From Thiohalocapsa sp. (GTDB lineage Bacteria; Pseudomonadota; Gammaproteobacteria; Chromatiales; Chromatiaceae), in the NCBI GenBank assembly GCA_021736785.1, contig JAIPFF010000002.1, forward strand, positions 1 through 64,000: 64,000 nucleotides of DNA, written 5' to 3'. Shown here piece by piece: positions 1 to 7,185 of the stretch. The notes beneath the pieces are model-generated. The model had not been told where the DNA came from. It saw only the letters and a program-made list of their open reading frames with translations, and did not search any database. The stretch's first letter is position 1; every line of letters begins with the position of its first letter. A program made the translations under genes and the position numbers.

Positions 1-193
1 CGAAGGCACAACCCAGAATCGCCCCGACCGACGTCCCCGCGATCAAATCGAAATGCCCGTGCACCGGCCCGGCCAAATGGCGCTCCAGGCGCTCCAGCCA
101 CACCACCGGGATGATGCCGCGGATACCGCCGCCATCGAGGGTCAGGATGCGATACGGGCGAGGACGAATGCCGAGCGACTCAGCCAAGGTCAT
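1..193 (-). CDS. Patatin-like phospholipase, N-terminal part (cut by window edge)
   Basis: The first 64 codons of a minus-strand gene lie at the window's left edge. The start ATG (193-191) has a strong AAGGGAG ribosome site just upstream. The translation contains the patatin oxyanion-hole motif DGGGIRG at about residues 20-26 and the nucleophile elbow GTSVG (GxSxG) at about residues 54-58. Together these define the patatin / CapV-type lipase fold, which uses a Ser-Asp dyad to cleave acyl chains from phospholipids. The catalytic Asp (DGG motif) and everything downstream are outside the window. The short N-terminus running straight into the first strand resembles CapV effectors of CBASS anti-phage systems, but stand-alone bacterial patatins look the same, so a defence role is only inferred. 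Confidence 0.8.
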   Translation of the reverse strand, partial: MTLAESLGIRPRPYRILTLDGGGIRGIIPVVWLERLERHLAGPVHGHFDLIAGTSVGAILGCAF

Positions 194-627
194 GGCTCCC
201 TTCTCCGGGGACGGATGTGCCGGTACCGGCAAGCGCCGGCCCCGTCGATGCAGCGACCCGAGAAGGCAGGCAGTGCGGGGAGGCCGCCGTGCCGGTCCGA
301 GAAGAACGCGGCCGGCGGCCGGAAGCGCGGGTGGCGCCACTATCGACTCGGGTATGACGATAGTCTATTGCTATCGGATACGCAAGGTGGATAGGGGCAT
401 TTGCTTAGGGTAGATTCGGTCTGGGTCAGTGGAACCAGAGTTGGGCGACGTGCTCCAGCGGATATCGGATCGCCGGACCGGGGCGCGGCCGTTCTCTGTG
501 TTTGCTCCGGGACATCCGCCCGGTGCAGACGCTCACCGAATCGCATCCGAAGCAGCCTGAACTGTTCGTCGTGAATGCTACTAATCTGCCATGACCTGAC
601 GATTATCGACACCTCGGGTATGACGAA
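194..627. other. Intergenic region upstream of the patatin gene, with a split direct repeat
   Basis: No convincing gene is seen in these 434 bases. The stretch is the divergent upstream region of the patatin gene (minus) and the small ORF at 628 (plus). It contains TCGGGTATGACGA twice, each copy preceded by TATCGAC, and a 7-bp inverted repeat ACTATCG/CGATAGT around 339-364. These suggest a shared operator, though no clear sigma-70 promoter can be picked. Confidence 0.4.
341..626 (+). repeat. Two-copy direct repeat TATCGAC-TCGGGTATGACGA
   Basis: Copy 1 lies at 341-360 (TATCGAC directly joined to TCGGGTATGACGA). Copy 2 lies at 604-626, with three extra bases (ACC) between the two halves. Thirteen contiguous bases are identical and the outer seven also match. 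Copy 2 ends immediately before the ATG at 628, and copy 1 is about 150 bases upstream of the patatin start. Confidence 0.6.
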
Positions 628-930
628 ATGAACATCAACATCAAGCAGGCTGTCAGCACATGTCCATTACTCACCGTCAAAGAGAATGTCGGCGAGAGGC
701 ATCGCATTATGCATAGCGGCATTCGGCGAGGCAGCCTTTGGATACAACCGCGTCGCGACGATTTTAGAGTACTGCTTTCCGGGGAAGTCGACTCCGTACT
801 TGGTGGCTATATGCGCAGCCGTTTCGGACCGCACAAAGGAGAAGATCAAGGCAAGAAGTATTGGTATTTGGATTCAATTGCTGATATCGAATCTGTGATC
901 GAGTACTTCGGGACCGCCCCTATTGGGTAA
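628..930 (+). CDS. Small hypothetical protein
   Basis: This 100-residue ORF has lower GC than its surroundings. The product is charged and soluble with no signal peptide. Its C-terminal half (KKYWYLDSIADIESVIEYF) looks like the end of a small alpha/beta domain. The family is not recognised. No good ribosome site precedes the ATG, which directly follows copy 2 of the TCGGGTATGACGA repeat. Base composition unlike its neighbours points to acquired DNA. It may be a real small gene or the tail of a decayed larger one. Confidence 0.4.
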   Translation: MNINIKQAVSTCPLLTVKENVGERHRIMHSGIRRGSLWIQPRRDDFRVLLSGEVDSVLGGYMRSRFGPHKGEDQGKKYWYLDSIADIESVIEYFGTAPIG

Positions 931-1094
931 ACGCGTGGTCGCACGACCCAGAGTCGGGAAAGCTGGCTGCAGCGCGCCAAGGCTTCGTCTGGCTTCCGCA
1001 GCCTCAGTCTCGCTGACGCCGTAGCCCTTATGAGTCACGATGCGACGTCTCCGTTACCCCGCTGGCGTCTCAATTGCCACGCCAAGCACACCCC

Positions 1095-2162
1095 TCACTC
1101 CCCCAACACCCCCTCGATCTCCGACAACCGATCCCGGATCTCCCCGATCAGCCGCCGAATCCGCTCCGCCGGGTCCTCTTCCTCCCCGTCGCCGAGCATC
1201 ACCGTCGCCAGCACCGGCCGATGATCGGAGCCAAAGTAGAGCTCGCCCGAGAACGACGGCGTCGTCGCCACCTCGAAGGCCTCGGCCATGGGCCCGGCAA
1301 CCAGGATGTGATCGATCGCACCGCCGGGGAACGATCGCGCGACGAAGGTCTCGTCCAGCGCTGCCGACAGCAGCCGGGCGCCGGGGTCGACGGTCATCAG
1401 CCGGTGGATGCTGTCGTCATAGCCATCCATTCCTTCCGGCACGCAGACACCCTCGCACGAGCCCGTCGGCGCGCAGTCCTCGCCGGCATCGGTACCCACC
1501 CGAACCACGCGCCCCGGCGCCTGGATGTTGTAGTCGCCGGCGACGACCACGTTGCGTCCGGCCTGCAGCACCCGTGCCGCATCCAACACCAGCCCGGCGG
1601 CCTGATCCTCGCGCTGGCGGGCGTTGTCCAGATCGGCCACGTCGCAAGAAGCCCCGCCCGACGACTTCCAGTGCACGGAGTAGACGGACCATCCGCCTTC
1701 CAAATCGACCCGCAGGAAGCCCCGCGACGGACGGTTCTCGCCAAACGCAACGTCGAGTACCGGCAGTTCCGGCTCGATGCGATCGTCGGACAGCCGCGGC
1801 GCGAACGTATCGCCGAACGGCTCGCGCCCGGTCGTGTCCCACTCGGCCGCCCCCTCGATCGGCAGTCGGCTCAGCACCGCGACCTCCAGCGAATTGAACC
1901 AGGCGCCGGTGATATCCGGCGGTGGCTAGAAATCGCTGATCGCGTAGTGCTCGAGTCCCATCGCCTCGGCGACCGCCGCCACCTGCGCCTCGGCGATGAC
2001 CTCCTGCAACACCACGACGTCCACCGGGCCGACCGACTCCGTCGTCAGTCGCGCGCGATCCGCGAGCGTCGCAGTGTCCGCCTGCCCGCCGTTGATGTTC
2101 CACGTCATGAAGGTCAGGGACTCGGCCGCGGCCGGGTTGCTCAAGGCAAGCGCGGCCTGCAC
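1095..2162 (-). pseudogene. Endonuclease/exonuclease/phosphatase-family protein, interrupted by one amber codon
   Basis: Reading from a GTG at 2162, the frame opens with what looks like the end of a secretion signal. It continues with TWNINGG (metal-site start of the EEP fold) and VVVLQEV (the conserved catalytic Glu). A TAG at 1928-1926 follows SDF. The same frame then continues without any shift through PPDITGAWFNSLEVAVLSRLPI, VYSVHWKS, the DYN motif, GAIDHILV and the terminal SDHRPV motif, to a stop at 1095. All core EEP motifs of a secreted DNase I-like nuclease or phosphodiesterase are therefore present on both sides of one nonsense codon. It could be a recent inactivation, a suppressible amber, or a sequencing error. 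The last 30 residues form a charged helix. Confidence 0.75.
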
Positions 2163-2349
2163 GGTCGGTCGGGACCGGTAACTGTCAAGCTAGTGGTCGT
2201 ACCTCCATACGTTTGACGCGGCGCTCTTGTGGGGCGTGAATTCGGACTCGCGCTCCGGGTTGACCGTGACGACGCCGACGGGGTCCAATTGCGGGTGTTG
2301 CGGTACCCGGTGCCGCCCTTTCCAACTGAGACGCTGGCAGCGCTTCATT

Positions 2350-2751
2350 CTACTCTGCGGTTTCGCACGTGAATGAAGCATCCCGATACGCCCGGCTCAA
2401 AACGGAGGCCAACTTTTTGCAGTACATGGTATGCGCCATGCCCGCGGCATCTACAACGCTCAGGCCGGCATCCGTTACAGCCACTAGCCTGAGGGAGAAA
2501 GTATCGTCTCCTACGATAAGCCCTTCAGGTCTTCTCGCGCATGATAAATCTACCTCAAAGGCGTCGCCATGCGTGCGAATGGCTTGGTTATAGGTGTTAG
2601 CAAGGTCTATACACAACTCTCTTCCGTACACTCGACCTAGGGTCGTACTATGCCCATTGTCATAGGTGCCTACGAGGTACAGCGGCGACTCGCCGCACCC
2701 ACTGACACTCATGACTACGAAGGCGGCTGCGGCGCATCTGCTTAGATTCAT
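2350..2751 (-). CDS. Putative lipoprotein of unknown function
   Basis: The product has 133 residues. The N-terminus has a short positive region, a hydrophobic stretch, and a VSGC lipobox with the lipidated cysteine at about residue 19, so it should be anchored to a membrane after export. The mature part has several further cysteines (about residues 47, 71, 110 and 129) that could form disulfides. No family is recognised. Local GC is clearly lower than in the flanking core genome. It lies downstream of nothing obvious and is probably monocistronic. Confidence 0.6.
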   Translation of the reverse strand: MNLSRCAAAAFVVMSVSGCGESPLYLVGTYDNGHSTTLGRVYGRELCIDLANTYNQAIRTHGDAFEVDLSCARRPEGLIVGDDTFSLRLVAVTDAGLSVVDAAGMAHTMYCKKLASVLSRAYRDASFTCETAE

Positions 2752-3476
2752 CTTTAATTTCCAGTCGTACTAATTTCCCGTCACCCGCAACTTCCGCTCG
2801 CTTACCCGATCTGGATACGCACACTGATTTTACTGCGCGCACGCCTGGCCCCGCTCCGGCTCAGGCTGATCGCGGCGCTTCCTTACGTATCAATGTCGAA
2901 GCCGACAGTCGCCCTCCGGAGTCTTATATGGCCCCAAGGGCCAGCGCAGACGCGACAAAGAACGAGCGTCGCGGGAGGCGCTGCTCCATGCAGATCTCCG
3001 CCGAACCGCGCGCTACTCGTCGCTCAAGCAAGTGGTCTCCGATCCCCACCACGGCAAATGCTCCGCGCCGAGAACAACGACACGCGCCGCTTTGCACCGG
3101 TCCAATTCCCCCCGGACCCGCTGCTGCACCACGGAGCGTACACACACGAATCCAGAGAACACAATGGGTGGGATACCCTGAAAACACGGGAAGATGACGA
3201 AGGTCAATGGCGACATCGTCGCCGAGATGGAGCGCGGCTCAGCCGTTGGTTCTGCTTGTTCTTCGAGCACCGCTCCGCGATGGATTCGAGCAGCACCGAG
3301 AGTAGCGTCTGTTTTGCGGCGCTTCGCAGGTGAAGGCTGGCCTCCTAGGTCGAGACGCCTGGAAGGCGACTTAGCGAGGCTGATCCGTTCCTAGACGACC
3401 CGAGCGCCTTGTTGAAGCTTTGCTACGTGCCCGATGCAAGCCGCACCAACAGCCGCTCGGAAAAGCCTCCGTCTCT
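2752..3476. other. Region with no recognisable gene
   Basis: These 725 bases between the lipoprotein gene and the prophage module have several overlapping short open frames on both strands. None has family-like motifs or a consistent ribosome site. The region is likely decayed accessory DNA. No terminal inverted repeats of an insertion sequence were spotted. Confidence 0.4.
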
Positions 3477-4070
3477 TCAGCCTCCCGCCACCCCCTCCAC
3501 CACCCGCCGCGTCAACCCCGCATCCGCCGCCGCGCTATGCAGATCCGCCGGCACCGCGAGCCCCATCTGCCGCGCGGCTTCCCCGAGCCGCTGCCAACGA
3601 TAGCTGCCCCGGATGTCGTTCCACTCCCCGTACCACTCCGCGTAGAGCTTCATCGCGCAGAATGCCGTCTCCGCCGGCGGGCGCGGTGAGTCGTGCAGCC
3701 ACGCCGTCTGCACCAGCATCCGCAAATCATAGGCGGCGTTGTAGATGACCAGCGCCCGGCCCCGCAGCGCCGCGGCCACCTGCTCCTGCACCTCGGGCCA
3801 GCTCGGCGCGTCGCGCACGTCCCAGTTGCCGATGCCGTGCACCCGCGTCGCCGCGGGAGGGATCGGGCGCTTCGGCCTCACCCGCAGATCCACCAGCGCC
3901 GATCCGTCGGTTTCGAGGATCGCGATCTCGACGATCTCGGCGTCGGGACCCAGACCGGTCGTCTCCGTGTCCAGATACACCGGCCGGCGTGCGAGCCAGC
4001 CTCGGGCGATCCGCGCGAGCGTCTGCCGATGCCGGTCCACCGCATCCACCGGCTCGCACAGCGCGCTCAT
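3477..4070 (-). CDS. DEDDh-family 3'-5' exonuclease (phage-type)
   Basis: The 197-residue product has the three exonuclease motifs in order: YLDTETTGL (ExoI, about 32-40), VIYNAAYDL (ExoII, about 109-117) and LHSAAADAGL (ExoIII, His and Asp of DEDDh, about 177-186). This is the proofreading/epsilon-like fold that removes nucleotides from 3' ends using two metal ions. The size fits stand-alone phage exonucleases rather than DnaQ. It starts with an ATGA overlap on the preceding gene (4067-4070), so the two are translationally coupled at the end of the prophage early operon. A role in phage recombination or replication is inferred from context. Confidence 0.8.
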   Translation of the reverse strand: MSALCEPVDAVDRHRQTLARIARGWLARRPVYLDTETTGLGPDAEIVEIAILETDGSALVDLRVRPKRPIPPAATRVHGIGNWDVRDAPSWPEVQEQVAAALRGRALVIYNAAYDLRMLVQTAWLHDSPRPPAETAFCAMKLYAEWYGEWNDIRGSYRWQRLGEAARQMGLAVPADLHSAAADAGLTRRVVEGVAGG

Positions 4071-4324
4071 ACGTCCAACTCACCCTGCAGCTGCATCCCG
4101 GTGATCGACAGCTCCACCTCGCCCTGCTGCACCCGGATCAGGTCGCGGATCTGCTCAAGGGTGTCCGGGTCCTGGGCCTCGAGCTCGATCGCGATCGCGA
4201 TCTTGCCCTCGTCGGTGGTGGTGATCTTCTTCAGCCGGCAGCGCAGATCGCTGACCGCCGCGACCCGAATGACGTCGGCGGCCTCGGCGCCGTCGGTGCG
4301 GAACGTGCGCTCGGATACGCCCAT
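4067..4324 (-). CDS. Small phage protein of unknown function
   Basis: The 85-residue product is acidic and soluble, with alternating strands and a helix and a C-terminal EVELSITGMQLQGEL segment. It has no recognised family. A perfect AGGAGG ribosome site lies about nine bases before the ATG at 4324. Its stop overlaps the exonuclease start. Position between the zinc-finger protein and the exonuclease suggests an accessory protein in phage DNA metabolism, but nothing in the sequence proves this. Confidence 0.6.
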   Translation of the reverse strand: MGVSERTFRTDGAEAADVIRVAAVSDLRCRLKKITTTDEGKIAIAIELEAQDPDTLEQIRDLIRVQQGEVELSITGMQLQGELDV

Positions 4325-4363
4325 CGTGAATGCCTCCTGGCCGCGTCTGCGACCGCTGTGGTG

Positions 4364-4945
4364 TCAGGTGGCGCTGCGCCCGCGCAGCCGCCGTCGGCGC
4401 TCGGCAACGCCGATGCAGCGTGCCCTCGCCCCCCGGTCCGCCGACCATCGTGCAATCTCGGCCTGCACCGGTGCCGGGTCGATGCCGTGCGCGCGCATCC
4501 AGCGCAGCTGGCGGCCCGCATCGGCGCGCAGGCGCTCCGGCAGCCGCTCCAGCGCGGCCGGCCAGGTCGCGGCCTCCGCCGTCAGCAGCAGCACCGCGTA
4601 GTGCCAGCCGCGCCAGAACCGCCGCGGCGTCTCCTCATCCAGCGGATGCGGCTGCTCCAGGGGGTCTGCGATCTCGGACAAGCGCCAACGCTCCCAGGGC
4701 GGTACCGCGTCCCGGCCGGCGCGCTCGGCCTCGGCGCAGCGCTCGCACAGATCGCGGCCATCGAGGAGCTGCACCCGGCAATCCGCGCACAGCGGCGCCC
4801 CGCAGGTGCCGCCGTCCGCGGTCGGCGCATCGCAGACGAACGCCGTCGGCGCCCCGCAGACACAGCGCGCGCGGGAGCCCGGACCAGCGGCAGGCGACAG
4901 GTCGCCGGGAGGCTCGATTCTCTGCCCGGCAGTGGCGCAGTCCAT
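4364..4945 (-). CDS. Phage zinc-finger protein
   Basis: The 193-residue product opens with eight cysteines in paired arrangement (CVC at about 28-30, then single and paired Cys up to CERC near residue 70). This suggests one or two zinc ribbons or a RING/treble-clef-like knuckle. The rest is helical and rich in Arg and Trp, which would suit nucleic-acid or protein contact. No catalytic motif is seen and the specific family is not recognised. It is in the same transcription direction as the other early phage genes, 39 bases upstream of the next one. Confidence 0.55.
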   Translation of the reverse strand: MDCATAGQRIEPPGDLSPAAGPGSRARCVCGAPTAFVCDAPTADGGTCGAPLCADCRVQLLDGRDLCERCAEAERAGRDAVPPWERWRLSEIADPLEQPHPLDEETPRRFWRGWHYAVLLLTAEAATWPAALERLPERLRADAGRQLRWMRAHGIDPAPVQAEIARWSADRGARARCIGVAERRRRLRGRSAT

Positions 4946-5183
4946 GAGTCCGCTCGCGCTCCGGTCGCACTGGGATGTTCGGTTGCCCGTCTCTCCGGGC
5001 CGTCACGCCTGGTTGCTGGTTATCGTCGCGGCGGCGTTCCCGCGGGGAGACCAGATCAATCGCCCGCCGATCGCGATCTCCGGTTGCTGTCGCGGAAGAG
5101 AGCAGCTTTGCCCGGAGCTCGGCTGCGTGCTCGGCGGTGAGCTCCGAGTTCAAGCTCGCAGCCCGTCGGTGCACCGGCCACAC
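4946..5183 (-). other. Possible small phage ORF, unproven
   Basis: A minus-strand frame opens with GTG at 5183, right next to the stop of the gene at 5184. Its first ~30 codons have GC-rich third positions typical of the neighbourhood, and it encodes a helical segment. The frame then runs on into the zinc-finger gene in a different frame, so its true end is unclear. It could equally be spacer DNA. Confidence 0.25.
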
Positions 5184-5810
5184 TCACGCGGCCAGCCCCA
5201 CCGGCATCAGATCCGGCTGCCGGCGGGCCGCGTCGAGCAGCGGTAACGTCCGGGCGTAGCGGCTGGCGCTGGTGCCGTCGAAGCTGTCGGCGCCGGCGGC
5301 GGCGCAGAGCCGAATGCGCCGGGCGCTGTTGACGCGGGCGATGTGCAGGTACGCGCCGCGCTCGTGCGCGAGCCGGCCCCAGGCGAGCACCGTGGCGAGC
5401 TTCCACTCGGTGGAGCCGCCGACGAAGAGCCCGAGCCGCGGACCCACCAGCGGCGCAATCCGAGACGGCGTCATGCCGTCCTGCACCGCCAGCAGCAGCG
5501 GCGTCGGATGGCCGGCGAGGCGTTGGTGCCACGCGAGGGAGAGATCCAGCGAGCGCAGACCGCCGGCAACGATGTCCGGCAGCACGATCCAGTCGGCGCC
5601 CTCGCCGCGGCGATCGAGCGCGCGGACGAAGGCCCGTCCGTCGAAGGCGCGGCGCTGCAGGAAGCAGGACCAGGCGCCGTTGTCGAGGCCGTAGCGCATG
5701 CCCTCGGTGCGAAGATCGCGATCGGCGGCGCTGACCAGCAACCGCCAGCCCTGCGCGCGCAGACCGTCGAGATTGCGCCGGGTACCGGTGCGGCTCGCGT
5801 AGCCGATCAC
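5184..5810 (-). CDS. DpdA / tRNA-guanine transglycosylase-like phage protein
   Basis: The 208-residue product appears to be a compact TIM-barrel protein. Visible elements are YALDNGAW-like sequence (LDNGAWSCF, about 43-51), a central VLPDIVAGG (about 79-87), AVQDG (about 111-115), LFVGGSTEWK (about 131-140) and FDGTSASRY near the C-terminus. The Asp-rich strands and GGS turn resemble the short TGT/DpdA relatives carried by phages. Full-size members exchange guanine for 7-deazaguanine derivatives in DNA (DpdA) or tRNA (TGT). The typical TGT zinc site is not seen. The assignment is by recall of the pattern and is uncertain. The ATG overlaps the VRR-NUC stop by four bases, so the two genes are coupled. 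Confidence 0.45.
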   Translation of the reverse strand: MIGYASRTGTRRNLDGLRAQGWRLLVSAADRDLRTEGMRYGLDNGAWSCFLQRRAFDGRAFVRALDRRGEGADWIVLPDIVAGGLRSLDLSLAWHQRLAGHPTPLLLAVQDGMTPSRIAPLVGPRLGLFVGGSTEWKLATVLAWGRLAHERGAYLHIARVNSARRIRLCAAAGADSFDGTSASRYARTLPLLDAARRQPDLMPVGLAA

Positions 5811-6271
5811 GCCCTGCCCTCGCCCGTGCGCATCGGCACGACGCGGTTGCAGGTCTGCGACGTCTCGGCGCCCCGCAGCTGCGCGTAGAACGCGTCGATG
5901 GCGCGCTCGACGTCGTCCACCGAGCGCGCGACGCAGGCCAGCCCGCCGTTGGAGCGGACCCGCTCCAGGAACGCGGCCTGCTCCGGCGTCGGCTTCGTGC
6001 TCGGGCGTTTGACTTCAAGGGCAAGGAAATGGCCGCTGCGTAGCTGGCCGAGAATGTCGCTGCAGCCGGGAAAGGCGAACCTGACGAAGCGGTGCACCGG
6101 CTTACCGGCGGCGTTGCGGCCGTCGATCCGCGTCGCACCGGTGTTGAAGCGATGCGCCCAGGCGACGCGGCGATCCATGCCGAGGTACGCGAGCACGCCG
6201 GCCTGGATCGCCTGCTCGGGCGGCTCGGGACGGACCAGCCGGAAGGATCGCGACATCGGCACACGCTCCAT
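5807..6271 (-). CDS. VRR-NUC domain nuclease (phage-type)
   Basis: The 154-residue product shows the PD-(D/E)xK pattern of the VRR-NUC family: an N-terminal helix with Glu (PPEQAIQAGVLAYL), then PGCSDILG (metal-binding Asp, about 79-86) and FLALEVKRP (the ExK pair, about 94-102), followed by the QAAFLERVRSNGG helix. Phage proteins of this size are Holliday-junction-type or replication-associated endonucleases. The gene ends with a four-base overlap with the DpdA-like gene. An operator-like dyad lies just upstream. Confidence 0.8.
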   Translation of the reverse strand: MERVPMSRSFRLVRPEPPEQAIQAGVLAYLGMDRRVAWAHRFNTGATRIDGRNAAGKPVHRFVRFAFPGCSDILGQLRSGHFLALEVKRPSTKPTPEQAAFLERVRSNGGLACVARSVDDVERAIDAFYAQLRGAETSQTCNRVVPMRTGEGRA

Positions 6272-6284
6272 GTTTGATGACTTA

Positions 6285-6304
6285 TAGCGATAACTCTATC
6301 ACTA
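6285..6304 (-). promoter_or_regulatory. Operator-like imperfect dyad upstream of the VRR-NUC gene
   Basis: On the minus strand the bases read TAGTGATA-GAGT-TATCGCTA; seven of eight positions of the arms pair. A TTGACT hexamer lies immediately upstream, and AT-rich TATAAG overlaps the downstream arm. This is an AT-rich island in GC-rich DNA, so it likely is a phage promoter with an overlapping repressor site, making a second transcription start within the early operon. Confidence 0.4.
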
Positions 6305-6348
6305 AAAGTCAACGATTCAAGCGCTCACGTATCGCCGATCGTGTTCGC

Positions 6349-7185
6349 TCACACGTCGGGCACGTCGGCGCCATTGCCCGCGTCGCCGTTGGCCCCGCGG
6401 CGCTGCAGCTCGGTCCGGACCGCCGCACGGCGAGCCCGCAAGCGTGCCTCGCATCCCTGCCGCGCGCTCGCACGCTCGCGCTCGGCCGCCGCCCTCGCCG
6501 CGACACCGCGGCGCAAGCCCTCGCGGACAGCCGCGACGAAGCGCGTCGCCTGCGAGCAGTCGCGCGCATCGGGCGTGCTCGCTGCCGTGCCGGTGAGCAA
6601 GGCCGCGATCGGCAACGCCGAACCCCCGCGGCCCGTCCCGGCCTCGCTCGCCGGCAGCAGTGCACGAACGCGCGCCGCCGGCAGCTGGCCCTGCACTTGC
6701 GCCCGGCGCAGCGCATCGGCGCGCAGCGTCGGGTCGGTGCCGAGCGACGCGCTCCAGGCGACCGGCACGAGATTCGCGCGCGCCGTCGCGGTCAAGCGCG
6801 CGTAGGCGGCGAGGAAGGTCTTGCGCGCCCCGACCTCGTCGCCCGCATCGAGCACCGAGCGGGCGATGCCCCAGGACTCGGCGATCTCGGCGGTCCAGAC
6901 CACGGTCAGCGCTTCGTCGCTTGCGCGCAGCGCCAGCGACCAGGCCTCGTCCGGCGCCGGGCGGCCGTCGCCGGCCTCGATGCGCTCGACCAGGTCCGCC
7001 GGCCTCGGCGCGAATTTGCAGCGCGCGACGTGGCCCTGCAGCGCATCGCGGACCTGCGCCCACGGATACGGGGCCAGCGTTGCCCACCACAGGCGCAGCA
7101 CCGTCTCACCCGGATATGGCTGCCCGTAGACCGCCAGCGCGGCGGCCAGCGCCTCCTCGAAGAGCGCGGCAGAGTCGTCGGTCAT
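6349..7185 (-). CDS. Phage replication-associated protein
   Basis: The 278-residue product starts with MTDDSAALFEEAL and overlaps the stop of the upstream initiator gene by four bases (ATGA). The N-terminal ~70 residues are helical and contain LWWATLAPYPWAQVRDALQGHV and FAPRPADLVERI. This is a pattern common in phage proteins next to O/DnaT-like genes (helicase-loader or replisome-organiser partners). The C-terminal third is Ala/Arg-rich coiled helix. No Walker motif is present, so it is not a DnaC-type ATPase. The function is inferred from position and general pattern. Confidence 0.6.
   Translation of the reverse strand: MTDDSAALFEEALAAALAVYGQPYPGETVLRLWWATLAPYPWAQVRDALQGHVARCKFAPRPADLVERIEAGDGRPAPDEAWSLALRASDEALTVVWTAEIAESWGIARSVLDAGDEVGARKTFLAAYARLTATARANLVPVAWSASLGTDPTLRADALRRAQVQGQLPAARVRALLPASEAGTGRGGSALPIAALLTGTAASTPDARDCSQATRFVAAVREGLRRGVAARAAAERERASARQGCEARLRARRAAVRTELQRRGANGDAGNGADVPDV

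Noticed and set aside
1074-2216. Long plus-strand open frame opposite the EEP nuclease
   Set aside because: It mirrors the minus-strand coding frame, has no family motif, and its codon pattern is explained by the opposite strand.
2893-3394. Overlapping short frames as genes or a transposase
   Set aside because: No DDE or other transposase motif, no terminal inverted repeats, no ribosome site.
5838-5860. Sigma-54-like GGCACG...TTGC in the VRR-NUC gene
   Set aside because: Spacing is two bases too long and it lies inside a coding frame in a meaningless position.
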